Shown here: positions 52,756 through 61,883 of the stretch, one piece after another | How positions within the stretch are numbered: position 1 is the stretch's first letter | How the letters are laid out: the number at the start of each line of letters is the position of its first letter | Assembly: GCF_029537395.1 (NCBI RefSeq) | Contig: NZ_CP120677.1 | Location: forward strand, 1,426,001-1,490,000 | Source of the DNA: Tissierella sp. Yu-01 | Lineage (GTDB): Bacteria > Bacillota > Clostridia > Tissierellales > Tissierellaceae | Direction of reading: 5' to 3' | DNA length: 64,000 nt | The notes under the pieces: generated by a model | What the model was told of the DNA's origin: nothing | What the model saw: the letters and a program-made list of their open reading frames with translations, nothing else | Database searches by the model: none | Position numbers and translations under genes: made by a program

Positions 52756-53490
52756 CTAACTTTTATCAACAAGCTCTTGCTCACTGAAAAATTTCATGAT
52801 CCCTACATATATGGACCAGGCTATCTTTTCCTGATATTCTGAAGTATTTAATAGCTTTGCTTCTTCTTCATTTGATAAAAATCCTGCCTCAACTAGTACA
52901 GATGGTATATTCAACTCAGTAATTAAATATACATCTTCTGTTTTACTTGGTATTCTTTTATTATCTTTATCCAAAACATTTTTCAGTTCATCCTGTATTA
53001 AATAAGCTAATCGTTTACTTTCCGTATTGGTCTCGCTATAAAATGTCTGTGCTCCATAGTATTTGGATTTTGTAAAGCTGTTAAGGTGTATTGTTATAAA
53101 AATCTCACAATCAGCATTTTCAATTAAAACTTTTCTATTTTTTAAGTCTTCTACTTTCTTTTCTCTTAAAGTACTTGATTGCTCTGTATAAAGGCCCTTA
53201 TCCCTATCTCTTGTTAATATTGCTATACCACCACTTTGCTCAATGAATCTCTTTAACTTTAAAGCAATCTTTAGATTTATATCATCTTCTTTTAAACCGC
53301 TTGCAGATACTGCTCCGGGGTCTACGCCACCGTGACCAGGATCTATTCCAATTATTTTATTGGTTATTGGCAAATAGATTTCCTCTACTTTTAAATATTC
53401 TCTGCTAAAAATTACTATACAAATTAATACAAATGCAGCTAATAATATAGAAGCATATAATAGCTTTGTACTTATGTAAATAATCCTCAT
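52756..53490 (-). CDS. cwlD: N-acetylmuramoyl-L-alanine amidase CwlD
   Basis: 244 residues with an N-terminal membrane anchor (LLYASILLAAFVLICIVIF) and an Amidase_3 domain: IGIDPGHGGVDPGAV, ILTRDRDKG, ENADCEIFITIHLNSF and PSVLVEAGFLSNEEEA contain the zinc His/Glu and catalytic Glu. CwlD starts muramic-delta-lactam formation in spore cortex. Next to rpsI in many Firmicutes, here the two are parted by cargo genes. Confidence 0.9.
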   Translation of the reverse strand: MRIIYISTKLLYASILLAAFVLICIVIFSREYLKVEEIYLPITNKIIGIDPGHGGVDPGAVSASGLKEDDINLKIALKLKRFIEQSGGIAILTRDRDKGLYTEQSSTLREKKVEDLKNRKVLIENADCEIFITIHLNSFTKSKYYGAQTFYSETNTESKRLAYLIQDELKNVLDKDNKRIPSKTEDVYLITELNIPSVLVEAGFLSNEEEAKLLNTSEYQEKIAWSIYVGIMKFFSEQELVDKS

Positions 53491-53542
53491 TTACACCACC
53501 TCTTTTTATGTATATGAAAATTTGGTGGTGATATTACAATGA

Positions 53543-54397
53543 CTAGAAGTTTATAATATCCATAACCTTGTCTACCTCTTTAGGTAATACTTTGCCTATG
53601 TCCTCTATGTAATTAGCAGAAAGGTTTAAAGATTCTCTTATCTTTTCTGAGTAGATAAAAGTTCTTTCATTACCTAATAGCTTTTCGTAGTATTTGGTAC
53701 TTATGGAATCTGCAAGATGAATTATTTTCACCTCATTACTAACACTACTATTTTTAAATGGAGAATGATGGTATCCTACAATATCTACAATTTCATCTGG
53801 TAGCCCCCAGTTTTTACATAACCACATCCCAATTTCGGAATGTGTTAATCCACTTAATACAATTTTCTCAGCTGCTATTTGATGTATTCCTTTTAGTTGT
53901 AATGAGTAGATTTTATCAATATAATCTGGGAGACATATATCTAAAACAGTAATACCTATATCATGAATTAATCCGTAGGTAAACATCTTATCCTTGTCAC
54001 ATAAATTTGTTTCTTCCGCAATCATATAACTAGCAATAGATGTTCCAACACAATGCTTCCAATAAACTTTATTATTAAAAATTTTTGCCCTTCCGATTTT
54101 ATCTGGCAACAATAATCTGGTTATATAAGAAATTGCAACAATTTTAGTAGTTTTTGCTCCTAAATATACGACTGCATCCTTTAAATTTGAAATTACTCGA
54201 TTTAAATTTGAATTATAATTTAATACCCTAACTAAACTTTTTTCTAACCCAGGGTGATTCGAAATCTTCTCAATGCACTCGTCCATATTAAACTCATAGG
54301 GTTCCAATAACATAGTTAAAATATCTCCAAATGTACTAGATATTTTGGGCAAATAACTTGAGCCCTCAATTAATTCAATTATATAATGATTATCCAT
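53543..54397 (-). CDS. HDOD domain signalling protein
   Basis: 284 residues. The HDOD fold covers most of the chain: LPKISSTFGDILTMLLEPYE, IEKISNHPGLEKSLVRVLNY, YLGAKTTKIVAIS, YGLIHDIGITVLD with an HD pair, and VDIVGYHHSPF. HDOD proteins act in signalling and cell-state control, and the exact role is unknown. It lies just before cwlD in the same direction. Confidence 0.88.
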   Translation of the reverse strand: MDNHYIIELIEGSSYLPKISSTFGDILTMLLEPYEFNMDECIEKISNHPGLEKSLVRVLNYNSNLNRVISNLKDAVVYLGAKTTKIVAISYITRLLLPDKIGRAKIFNNKVYWKHCVGTSIASYMIAEETNLCDKDKMFTYGLIHDIGITVLDICLPDYIDKIYSLQLKGIHQIAAEKIVLSGLTHSEIGMWLCKNWGLPDEIVDIVGYHHSPFKNSSVSNEVKIIHLADSISTKYYEKLLGNERTFIYSEKIRESLNLSANYIEDIGKVLPKEVDKVMDIINF

Positions 54398-54490
54398 ATT
54401 ACCTACCCCCTAACAAGATATTACTATATATATACCTAAAGATAGTTTACATAATCATGTTGTTTAACATGGACTTAATTTGCACGTTAA

Positions 54491-54522
54491 AAAACGCCAG
54501 ATGATAATACATCTGGCGTTTT
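54491..54522. terminator. Terminator between cargo block and HDOD gene
   Basis: AAAACGCCAGATG and CATCTGGCGTTTT form a 13-bp stem with a 6-nt loop. It closes the leftward KwaA/KwaB-like transcript and separates the cargo block from the HDOD-cwlD genes. Confidence 0.9.
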
Positions 54523-54710
54523 GTAGCTTTATATGCATACTTTGTAGTAAAATATTATCTCTTGCATAATTACCTTAGGAAAATCCATGAATTGCAAACC
54601 ACTAAATACTGACCTCAACTCACCACTCCCACACTATATATTGTACAAATTTATCAGTCACTCAAATTTCCCATTTTTACCGTGTGTAAACTCAAAATTA
54701 GTTATTTAAC

Positions 54711-55544
54711 TCATGTAGTTATTGGAATTACAGAGTTTGCTATTCTTCGTTCTCTTCCATCTGGTGTTGTATAAAACCTTTGATCGATCCCATATAATAG
54801 TAGCTTTAATTCATCATCGTTACTGACCATGAAAGCACCTGACTTATTAATCAGTTTAGGATAGTAGTCCTTTATACATTTGAATACTGCTTTCTTTTGA
54901 CTAGCATCATAACTATTTAACTTATCAATTGCTAATGCTACTCTTTTTCTGTTTGCTTGCTTTACATCATCTACTGAAAAATCGTTTTGTAAACTAATAA
55001 ACTTATTTTCTAAAAAGCCTTTTGTTTCTTCCTTTGTTGCTTCCCTATATAATATCGAAATCCCATCAAATATTCCAGATATTGATGAAAGCTTTTTAAA
55101 ATGGAGAGTATCTTTGTCTTTAACATAAATTGCGTCTGGAAGCTCATTGATTGAAATGTCTGTACTATCAGGTTTAAATTTAAAGTCATCCCCCACTGTG
55201 ATGTACTTTCTTCGTTTCAACTGACTTCTTGTTACATTCTGAAAACAATAAACATTACTATCTTGATATGTAAAAATGAAATCGATGTTTTTAACTTCAT
55301 CATGTTTAAGTTTTGTATTATACTCAGCTGATACAAAGTTCTTTTTTAATATATCCAAACAGTACTCCTGTTCAGAGAACTTCTCAATCCCAAACCAACT
55401 GTCTTCATCTAAGTTATGATTTGGATCATATGCTACAAATCCTGTGAAATCTGTTGGTAAAGTGTATAAAGTTTCGCCTGATAGTATTTTTCGATATTTA
55501 GTTCCTGCTGTTCTTTGTCTAACCTTAGCTATTGTATGATTCAT
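54711..55544 (-). CDS. KwaB-like anti-phage protein (DUF4868-like)
   Basis: 277 residues. The middle region (IDFIFTYQDSNVYCFQNVTR, then LPDAIYVKDKDTLHFKKLSS and a GIFDG stretch) resembles the beta-rich core of KwaB/DUF4868 proteins. The C-terminus is helical. In Kiwa systems KwaB binds DNA and acts with the membrane protein KwaA against phage. Here the start overlaps the stop of a KwaA-like gene (ATGA). Assignment is from memory of family patterns and gene pairing, so it is moderate. Confidence 0.55.
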   Translation of the reverse strand: MNHTIAKVRQRTAGTKYRKILSGETLYTLPTDFTGFVAYDPNHNLDEDSWFGIEKFSEQEYCLDILKKNFVSAEYNTKLKHDEVKNIDFIFTYQDSNVYCFQNVTRSQLKRRKYITVGDDFKFKPDSTDISINELPDAIYVKDKDTLHFKKLSSISGIFDGISILYREATKEETKGFLENKFISLQNDFSVDDVKQANRKRVALAIDKLNSYDASQKKAVFKCIKDYYPKLINKSGAFMVSNDDELKLLLYGIDQRFYTTPDGRERRIANSVIPITT

Positions 55545-56071
55545 TGCTTGTCCTCCTCGTCTATAAAAGTTGTATTATTAATTCGTCTAAGCTTTGGAAA
55601 GGTAAGCCCACTAGTTGAATTAATTTCTTTCTTACTAATAATGAATAGTTTCACATTATTTACTGTAGTCACATAGTAAAATTTGTAACCTAACAATAGA
55701 AACAACGGATTGTAGTATAGTGTCTGAGAAAAGTATGTAAATATAAATACTATCAGATAAACGAATATCATTGTCTCAACTGAATTGACACTTAATGCTA
55801 CAAAAAAATATCCTAAGTAGCTTGGTAGGAATGCATTGTTGGCTTCTTCAATACTCTGCATTTCATAATTGATATCGTCCTCACTTAATAATCCCTTTAT
55901 AGCGACACTGATAATAGTAAGAAGTAATGGTACTATGGCAAGTATTATATGTGATACCCATGCAGGTTGTTTCTCTAGTAATAATATATAATAGCTTTCC
56001 TTAATCAAATAAATGACAATCATTGTAGAAGTTGCGTTGAATGTTAATAATAACTTATATATTATATTCAC
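55541..56071 (-). CDS. KwaA-like membrane protein
   Basis: About 176 residues with four hydrophobic segments (YKLLLTFNATSTMIVIYLI; ILAIVPLLLTIISVAI; YLGYFFVALSVN; MIFVYLIVFIFTYF) and the C-terminal NPLFLLLGYKFYYVTTVNN, which fits the KwaA pattern of a membrane sensor with a short cytosolic end. GTG 56071 is chosen because GGGAGGG precedes it with normal spacing. Coupled to the KwaB-like gene. Confidence 0.55.
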   Translation of the reverse strand: MNIIYKLLLTFNATSTMIVIYLIKESYYILLLEKQPAWVSHIILAIVPLLLTIISVAIKGLLSEDDINYEMQSIEEANNAFLPSYLGYFFVALSVNSVETMIFVYLIVFIFTYFSQTLYYNPLFLLLGYKFYYVTTVNNVKLFIISKKEINSTSGLTFPKLRRINNTTFIDEEDKQ

Positions 56072-56152
56072 TTGAAGCACCCTCCCTTCTATTATTCTTA
56101 GCCACACAATTTTCTCTTTGAATCAAATTCCTTCCTTTATATATGCATTAAA

Positions 56153-56190
56153 AAATGATAGATAATACATTCATGTATTATCTATCATTT
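56153..56190. terminator. Long perfect hairpin after the YkgJ-like fragment
   Basis: ATGATAGATAATACAT and ATGTATTATCTATCAT form a 16-bp stem with a 2-nt loop, extended by A/T pairs. T-run on the minus strand. It separates the fragment gene from the Kiwa-like pair. Confidence 0.75.
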
Positions 56191-56242
56191 AATAATAATC
56201 CAAATGTTTCTAATTTTCAACTTAATTTTATTCATTTACCAT

Positions 56243-56446
56243 TTATCTAGATACCACCACAGGCAACTTCGAGTCATTCCCTACATATGCTCTGGTATAT
56301 TTCTTTATTACTTCTATTGGCTCAATTTTGAACTCTGAGGCTATTCTAAATATATCATAGCCCGTTAGCATTATTGGTTCTTCTCTCTTTCTACAACATG
56401 CACCACATGCCTTACATGAGAAGTTGAAGGCATCTGTTTCTTCCAT
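56243..56446 (-). pseudogene. YkgJ-type Cys-cluster protein, truncated
   Basis: 67 residues with the FSCKACGACCRKREEPIMLT motif that opens YkgJ/zinc-iron chelating proteins, normally 150-250 residues. The chain stops after SKLPVVVSR and no continuation is seen in the next 50 bp in any frame. Probably a remnant or a short variant. The ribosome binding site (AGAAGG) is weak. Confidence 0.55.
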
Positions 56447-56492
56447 TCAACCTTCTATCATACCATTTATTTGTTCCATACTAAACATAAAT

Positions 56493-56523
56493 AAAAAAAC
56501 TCCTTTCCTGAAATGGAAAGGAG
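56493..56523 (-). terminator. Terminator after the nuclease-like gene
   Basis: CTCCTTTCC (56500-56508) and GGAAAGGAG (56515-56523) form a 9-bp stem. On the minus strand it is followed by T7. Confidence 0.88.
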
Positions 56524-56575
56524 GATATCAGTTTTATTGCGTGAAGTCAAGGAATTTCAACTAGTTTGAAACTTG

Positions 56576-57280
56576 CTATTCATTTTCATTAGAACCTATC
56601 TTCATCTTTAAAAACCAATATTTTTCATCAGTCTTTACTTTTGATGCTTGATGCCATTTAAACTTATATTGTTGATCAAATTTATACGCGCCATATTTAT
56701 TATAGAACTTTAACCCCTCATTTGTATCAAGGTACTTATATTCATTGTTTGGTTTTATGGTTGCTTCATCATATGTGACAAATACCGTCTTTAATCCACT
56801 GCCTGGTTTCTTTATGTACCTTTGATTATTAGTGATACAGAAGAAATATGAAAATGGTAAGATGCTGGTGTCATCTGATGTTTTGCTTGTCAGTTTTTCT
56901 AAGTTGTATATGTCATTGTAAATCTCCATTACACCAATGTCTTCTGCGCTCTGTGACAAGGTGCGGTATTTTAACTCTATTGGTACTTTATAAACTTCTC
57001 CTGTACTTGCTATGTTGTATTCAAGTACGATGTCTACGTAATTCTTTCTTTGTTCTCCCATATTCACTTCTAGATTAATGTGGAAGCTTTCGTCTTTATT
57101 TAAGCAGTAAAGCTCACCTACAGACTTTAGGATGCTTGAGAAGTGAAGTTGAAACGGTGCTTCTAGGTTAATGACATACTTGTCACTTATAAACTGATTC
57201 ACAAATATCATCCATGCCATATCTATCATTTCTTCAATTCGCTTGTTAATTGATTGTGGTATTGTATTAACTAGATTCAT
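56576..57280 (-). CDS. PD-(D/E)XK-like protein, possible defence nuclease
   Basis: 234 residues. The core YVDIVLEY followed by VPIELKYRT gives a D-x(n)-E-x-K arrangement on neighbouring strands, as in PD-(D/E)XK nucleases. A Glu lies in the preceding helix (HFSSILKSVGELYCL). The rest is alpha/beta. There is no methyltransferase beside it. GTGAGGTACAGTA precedes ATG. A type II restriction-like or abortive-infection role is possible, and the target is unknown. Confidence 0.5.
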   Translation of the reverse strand: MNLVNTIPQSINKRIEEMIDMAWMIFVNQFISDKYVINLEAPFQLHFSSILKSVGELYCLNKDESFHINLEVNMGEQRKNYVDIVLEYNIASTGEVYKVPIELKYRTLSQSAEDIGVMEIYNDIYNLEKLTSKTSDDTSILPFSYFFCITNNQRYIKKPGSGLKTVFVTYDEATIKPNNEYKYLDTNEGLKFYNKYGAYKFDQQYKFKWHQASKVKTDEKYWFLKMKIGSNENE

Positions 57281-57309
57281 TACTGTACCTCACTTTTCAT
57301 GATTCTGAA

Positions 57310-58035
57310 TTATACTTGCAAGTATGCAAATTTTCTTCTACATTCTCTTACTAAACTTGTATAGTTATTCCAGATATCAGTAGCTAAATCGTTTAATCCG
57401 TCAACTATTTTCATATCTTCAGTATCATAAAAATCATAATTATTAAACCATGCCCTAATGGCTTGAGTTCCATGATCTGTTCTAAATGTATTTACAGCTT
57501 TAAATGATGAAAATGTAGAAATACTATTAGCCAAGTTTCCTTTTAATTTTTCTAGTTCTGAATCTATAAACTCAAACTCTGGCTTCTTAAATGAATATTC
57601 CAAGTTATATAATTCTTTAAATACGCTATTATCAAAATCAGCTCCAAAATCAAATTCAGTTAAATAGTACTGTAAAGATGAATTACCAAATACAACTGTT
57701 ATTGTTTGAAATAGTTCATAATCAAGTTTACTAGGTTCATAGTTAATTGGCGTTTTAAATCCTTTTTTGACTTTTTCATACCAATTATCTCTGTGTCTGA
57801 TTAATTCAGATTCTGTGTACATTTTACCTTTTGGATGTTTGGGATTATAAGCCTTAACTTCTGCATGACAATTAAAGCAAAGAGGAATACAATTCTCAAG
57901 TGTATCTTCTCCACCTTCAGCTTTTTGCTTTATATGATGCAACTCTATTTTCGAACCACAAAACGTATGGCATAAACAGCAGCATCTTTCAGACGCAACT
58001 AATGCATCTTCACTCACTTGTTTGTCGAAACTCAT
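57310..58035 (-). CDS. HNH endonuclease domain protein
   Basis: 241 residues. N-terminal HNH: CCCLCHTF, then IELHHIKQKAEGGEDTLENCIPLCFNCHAEV, with two CxxC zinc knuckles, the catalytic His-His pair and Asn. The C-terminal 150 residues form an unassigned domain. AAAGGAGTTTAGCA precedes ATG. It lies in the block between rpsI and cwlD with other nuclease-like genes and is probably a defence effector. Confidence 0.8.
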   Translation of the reverse strand: MSFDKQVSEDALVASERCCCLCHTFCGSKIELHHIKQKAEGGEDTLENCIPLCFNCHAEVKAYNPKHPKGKMYTESELIRHRDNWYEKVKKGFKTPINYEPSKLDYELFQTITVVFGNSSLQYYLTEFDFGADFDNSVFKELYNLEYSFKKPEFEFIDSELEKLKGNLANSISTFSSFKAVNTFRTDHGTQAIRAWFNNYDFYDTEDMKIVDGLNDLATDIWNNYTSLVRECRRKFAYLQV

Positions 58036-58086
58036 TGCTAAACTCCTTTTGTATGTAATTTTTAAGAATACTTATTCCCTTAGTAT

Positions 58087-58356
58087 TCATTTCTCGGCTA
58101 CAAGATCACCAAATCGCTTAAGTGCATTGATGACTGCATTGTGTGATTTTCTTCCAAGTTCTTCTTTGCTTCCACCGACATCATATTGTGTCACTACAAT
58201 AGAAATCTTCTCTGCTAATTCATTCCATGTCATGTTTTCATTTAAACATATTCTATCAATACGCTTAATGTAGTCATATACTGTAGATGGATTGCCTGAT
58301 GGTGTTGTAACTGAATAACCTTGTTTGATTAGATAGTCTTCAAATTTATTTTTCAT
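58087..58356 (-). CDS. Small helical protein of the cargo block
   Basis: About 89 residues. ATG 58356 follows GAGGCTAGTA. The sequence FEDYLIKQGYSVTTPSGNPS followed by a helical part (TVYDYIKRIDRICLNE) recalls the SAM-like N-terminal fold of tyrosine recombinases, but the catalytic domain is missing. It precedes the HNH gene by 50 bp and is probably its partner or regulator. Confidence 0.5.
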   Translation of the reverse strand: MKNKFEDYLIKQGYSVTTPSGNPSTVYDYIKRIDRICLNENMTWNELAEKISIVVTQYDVGGSKEELGRKSHNAVINALKRFGDLVAEK

Positions 58357-58368
58357 TACTAGCCTCAT

Positions 58369-58847
58369 TGTAAACTATTAGACATGCTATTTTCTTTTCT
58401 TATATGGAATATCTACATTCTTTATTCTCCAAATCCTTAGCCTTGTAGCATCAAATAAATGTATTGTTTTATTTATTAATACAAAAGGAAAGAATATAAT
58501 CTTGAAGAATAATGATTCAAAAAACACCGATTCTTTTAATGGTCTCCTTTATCCACCCATGACTAAGCTTCCTTTCATCATATATCTTTTTATATCAATT
58601 CTATCATAGAATCCATTATTTTACACAAGTATTCTTATCCTTTTCTCCTATGAAATTTACACGCGCTCAATTTCCCATGTGTAAAACTGTGTAAACATCT
58701 AGCCATTTCTACCGATTTTCAGCAACATTTAGCCACATGATATTATCAGTTCATTTTTCTATGTATAAGGCTTCAAATCCAAAAGAACACTATATATTGA
58801 TTCGTTCTATCTCTCCAACGCTTTATATAGTGCTTTAGACAAAAATA
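58369..58847. other. AT-rich gap without recognisable gene
   Basis: No open frame with ribosome binding site and no known RNA was found in this stretch. It is the 5' side of the cargo block and may hold its promoter. Confidence 0.5.
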
Positions 58848-58873
58848 AAAGAGCCACATTTCTGTAGCTCTTT
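58848..58873. terminator. Hairpin in the repeat-rich gap
   Basis: AAAGAGC and GCTCTTT arms (with inner AC/GT pairs) form a stem with T-rich flank. No gene directly precedes it. Confidence 0.55.
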
Positions 58874-58908
58874 CATATATGGTTTTATACCAATGTCCAG
58901 TTACACAC

Positions 58909-59106
58909 GAGTTTGCTCATCGACTGACAAAGTTTGCTCGTCTGGTAAGCGAGTGGTTGCAATGCTTCTCGCCCATAAGTTACTTTGAGTGACAAAGTTT
59001 GTTCGTGGGTTGCATTTACTTAAAAAATAGAAAAAAAGAGATAAAAAATGAGAAAATGACAAGCGAGTTTGCTCGTGAGCAGTGAAGAATGACAAAGTTT
59101 GCTCGT
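58909..59106. repeat. Dispersed TGACAAAGTTTGCTCGT repeats
   Basis: Copies at 58925-58941, 58990-59006 (one T/C change), 59090-59106, plus the partial copies GAGTTTGCTCAT (58909) and ACAAGCGAGTTTGCTCGTG (59060). A reversed similar sequence lies at about 59,309. Spacing is irregular (65, 67 and 33 bp). They make short false frames in which EQT residues recur. The next 160 bp is G-rich (GGGGGAAAAA, GGCGGGGGGG). Confidence 0.75.
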
Positions 59107-59269
59107 GGAAAAATAGGAACAATTATATGAGATGTAAGTGCGATATGCATAGGGGAGGTATTTACTTATATTTTTATATATATTGATTTTACTGGGCTGC
59201 GGGGGAAAAAGTTGTTTGGTTATCTGGGATGTTTGTGGCGGGGGGGATATTCTTTTGCACAAATAAAAG

Positions 59270-59297
59270 GCGCCAGATTGGTTTCCCAGTCTGACGC
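59270..59297 (-). terminator. Terminator of the rplM-rpsI operon
   Basis: TCTGACGC and GCGCCAGA pair with one G-T, 14-bp loop, then TTTTATTT on the minus strand. It lies 64 bp after the rpsI stop. Confidence 0.8.
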
Positions 59298-59360
59298 TCT
59301 GTATCTTTCGTGAACAAACTTTGTAATTTTGAACCGACTTTCTTGGAAGTCGACAACCAA

Positions 59361-59753
59361 TTATCTCTTACTAAATTGTGGTGATCTTCTAGCTTTCTTA
59401 AGACCGTATTTCTTTCTTTCCTTCATTCTAGGGTCTCTAGTTAAGTGTCCTGCTTTTTTAAGTAATGGTCTTAATTCTCCATCTGATTCTATTAAAGCTC
59501 TTGCAATACCATGTCTAATAGCTCCAGCTTGGCCAGTGAATCCACCGCCTTCAACTTTTACTATTACATCATATTTATCAACAGTCTCAGTAATTGTTAG
59601 AGGTTCTTTTGCTATAACTCTTAAAGTTTCATAATTAAAGAATTCTTCAATATCTCTACCATTTATAGTGAACTTACCATTACCTGGGACTAATCTAACT
59701 CTCGCTATGGAAGTCTTACGTCTTCCTGTTCCAATAAATTGTACTATAGCCAC
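59361..59753 (-). CDS. rpsI: 30S ribosomal protein S9
   Basis: 130 residues, full length. [49 protein letters not shown] and the end PQFSKR, whose C-terminal Arg reaches the P-site tRNA. It follows rplM by 24 bp. Confidence 0.98.
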   Translation of the reverse strand: MAIVQFIGTGRRKTSIARVRLVPGNGKFTINGRDIEEFFNYETLRVIAKEPLTITETVDKYDVIVKVEGGGFTGQAGAIRHGIARALIESDGELRPLLKKAGHLTRDPRMKERKKYGLKKARRSPQFSKR

Positions 59754-59777
59754 TTACAGTCCTCCTTTCTCCTACGA

Positions 59778-60206
59778 CTAAAATTCATATACTTCTGGTG
59801 TTTGAGCTTCATGTGGATGCTCTTCTCCAGCGTATACTTTAAGCTTCCTGATCATGTTTCTTCCTAAGCTACTCTTTGGTAGCATTCCTTTTACTGCATA
59901 CTCAATAATTAATTCAGGTTTTTCTTCCATTAGCTTCTTGTAGGATACATATCTGTCTCCACCAGGATATCCAGTATGATAGAAATGAGTCTTTTGCTCT
60001 AACTTCTTACCTGTTAATTTAACTTTATCTGCATTAATAACTATAACGAAATCTCCTGTATCAACATGAGGAGTATATATAGGTTTATTTTTTCCACTTA
60101 GAATGTTTGCTATTTCAGTAGCTAATCTACCTAAAACCTTATTTTCAGCATCAACTACATACCATTTTCTTTGTACTTCATTGGTTTTTGCCATATAGCT
60201 TTTCAT
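59778..60206 (-). CDS. rplM: 50S ribosomal protein L13
   Basis: 142 residues. [40 protein letters not shown] and [20 protein letters not shown] are standard. ATG 60206 is chosen with GAAGGAGGGAAAATA before it. The first gene of the rplM-rpsI operon. Confidence 0.98.
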   Translation of the reverse strand: MKSYMAKTNEVQRKWYVVDAENKVLGRLATEIANILSGKNKPIYTPHVDTGDFVIVINADKVKLTGKKLEQKTHFYHTGYPGGDRYVSYKKLMEEKPELIIEYAVKGMLPKSSLGRNMIRKLKVYAGEEHPHEAQTPEVYEF

Positions 60207-60312
60207 TATTTTCCCTCCTTCAAACAAACGTTTAAGGTGTCACTCAAAAAAGTTTCCGGGTCTTTTTCTAAACACTCTTATATATTCTAATACAAGTATT
60301 TATCAATGTCAA
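60207..60312 (-). promoter_or_regulatory. rplM promoter and leader
   Basis: On the minus strand TTGACA (60312-60307), 17-bp spacer, TAGAAT (60289-60284), then a leader of about 70 nt that is placed like the known L13 leader of Firmicutes, which is bound by L13 for feedback control. Short inverted segments are present. The structure was not folded here. Confidence 0.6.
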
Positions 60313-60332
60313 GGGAATTATTATCTAAAATA

Positions 60333-61079
60333 TTATCTGAAATTATTATAATAAACTTCTTCAAGATATAATCCCTGGGGTGGTGCTGTTTTACCAGCAC
60401 GATTCCTATCCCTTGCATTGATAATTTTTGGTATATCATCAACTTGAAATTGACAGCTACCAACCTTAATCAATGTACCAACTATTATTCTTACCATATA
60501 TCTGAGAAAACTATCGCCTTCTACAGTAATATTTATAAAATCATCTATCTTTTCAATCTTAATTTCATATATTGTTCTTATAGTAGAATTTACTACTGCT
60601 CCACTACCCATAAAGCTTGCAAAGTCGTGAGTACCTAAAAAATATTTTGAAGCTTCTTTCATCTTTTCTAAATCCAATTTATGTTTATAATGTGAAGTAT
60701 AATTTCTATATATTGGTCGTGGCATTCTACCATTATAAATTCTATATTTGTATCTTTTCCCTATTGCATCAAATCTCGAATGAAATTGCAGGTCTACTTC
60801 CTCAGATTCAATTATTGCAATATCCTCAGGTAAAACATTATTTAAAACAAATTTAAATTTGTCACCTGGTATTGTCGAAGTTGTAAAAAAATTAGCTACT
60901 TGACCAAGTGCATGAACTCCACTATCTGTTCTACCTGAACCTAATAGTCTAACTTTCTCCTTTGTAACCTTATAAATTGCATCCTCTATCTTTTCTTGAA
61001 CCGTAATGGCATTTTCCTGGTTTTGCCATCCGGAATAATTTGTACCATCGTATTCAATAACTAATTTAATATTTCTCAT
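60333..61079 (-). CDS. truA: tRNA pseudouridine synthase A
   Basis: 248 residues. The catalytic Asp is in GSGRTDSGVHALGQVANF. YDGTNYSGWQNQ, GTHDFASFMGSG and FLRYMVRIIVGTLIKVG are family segments. It modifies U38-40 in tRNA anticodon arms. It is in the standard place between ecfT and rplM. Confidence 0.97.
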   Translation of the reverse strand: MRNIKLVIEYDGTNYSGWQNQENAITVQEKIEDAIYKVTKEKVRLLGSGRTDSGVHALGQVANFFTTSTIPGDKFKFVLNNVLPEDIAIIESEEVDLQFHSRFDAIGKRYKYRIYNGRMPRPIYRNYTSHYKHKLDLEKMKEASKYFLGTHDFASFMGSGAVVNSTIRTIYEIKIEKIDDFINITVEGDSFLRYMVRIIVGTLIKVGSCQFQVDDIPKIINARDRNRAGKTAPPQGLYLEEVYYNNFR

Positions 61080-61085
61080 TTTTCC

Positions 61086-61883
61086 TTATATATACCTTGT
61101 AGAAATTATAACTCCAAAGAAAACAAGCATGGAGGATAATATAACAATATCCTTTTTATCAAGCTTTAATTCGTTAAGTCTTGTTCTATGGTCTCCACCT
61201 CTATAGCAACGCGCCTCCATTGCTGTTGCTAATTCATCAGCTCTTCTAAATGCATTAATAAACAAAGGAACTAGTAGTGGCACAAGATTTTTTGCTCTAT
61301 TTAAAATATTTCCAGATTCAAAATCAGCACCTCTTGCCATTTGTGCTTTCATAATTTTATCAGTTTCCTCTAAAAGTGTTGGTATAAATCTTAATGCAAT
61401 AGTCATCATCATAGCCAATTCATGAGCTGGTAACCCAATTTTCTTAAATGGAGATAAAAGCTTTTCTATTCCATCTGTTAGGGCAATAGGTGATGTTGTC
61501 AATGTCAATAATGATGTACCTACAATAAGAAAAATTAATCTCAATGCCATAAATACAGCGGTGCTAAGGCCTTCTTTTGTTACAGTTAGTGGCCCAATGT
61601 AAAATAGCACTTCTCCCTTAGTCATAAAAATGTTAATCGTCAAAGTTATTAAAATAATAAACATTAAAGGTTTAAGACCTTTTAAGATGAATTTGACTGG
61701 AAGTTTAGCAATATTTATAACTCCTCCGATGAATAGAAGAATTAAAATATAAGGATAAAAACTATTTATGAAAAAAAGAGAAGCTATAAAAAGTCCAACT
61801 ATTATAATTTTAATCCTTGGGTCTAAATTGTGTATTATAGATTCACCAGGAAAGTATTGTCCAATTGTTATATCCTTAAGCAT
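61086..61883 (-). CDS. ecfT: ECF transporter transmembrane subunit EcfT
   Basis: 265 residues with five or six membrane helices. The two coupling motifs AQMARGADF and [10 protein letters not shown] contact EcfA1 and EcfA2. It serves many vitamin-specific S components. Overlaps the ecfA2 end by 8 bp. Confidence 0.96.
   Translation of the reverse strand: MLKDITIGQYFPGESIIHNLDPRIKIIIVGLFIASLFFINSFYPYILILLFIGGVINIAKLPVKFILKGLKPLMFIILITLTINIFMTKGEVLFYIGPLTVTKEGLSTAVFMALRLIFLIVGTSLLTLTTSPIALTDGIEKLLSPFKKIGLPAHELAMMMTIALRFIPTLLEETDKIMKAQMARGADFESGNILNRAKNLVPLLVPLFINAFRRADELATAMEARCYRGGDHRTRLNELKLDKKDIVILSSMLVFFGVIISTRYI

Noticed and set aside
58909-59106. Possible CRISPR array
   Set aside because: Copies are too short, few and unevenly spaced (33 to 67 bp), and no cas gene is nearby.
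58901-59262. Two overlapping minus-strand frames of 73 and 80 residues downstream of rpsI
   Set aside because: Their residues come from the TTTGCTCGT repeats and G-rich tract, there is no ribosome binding site, and composition is unlike local genes.
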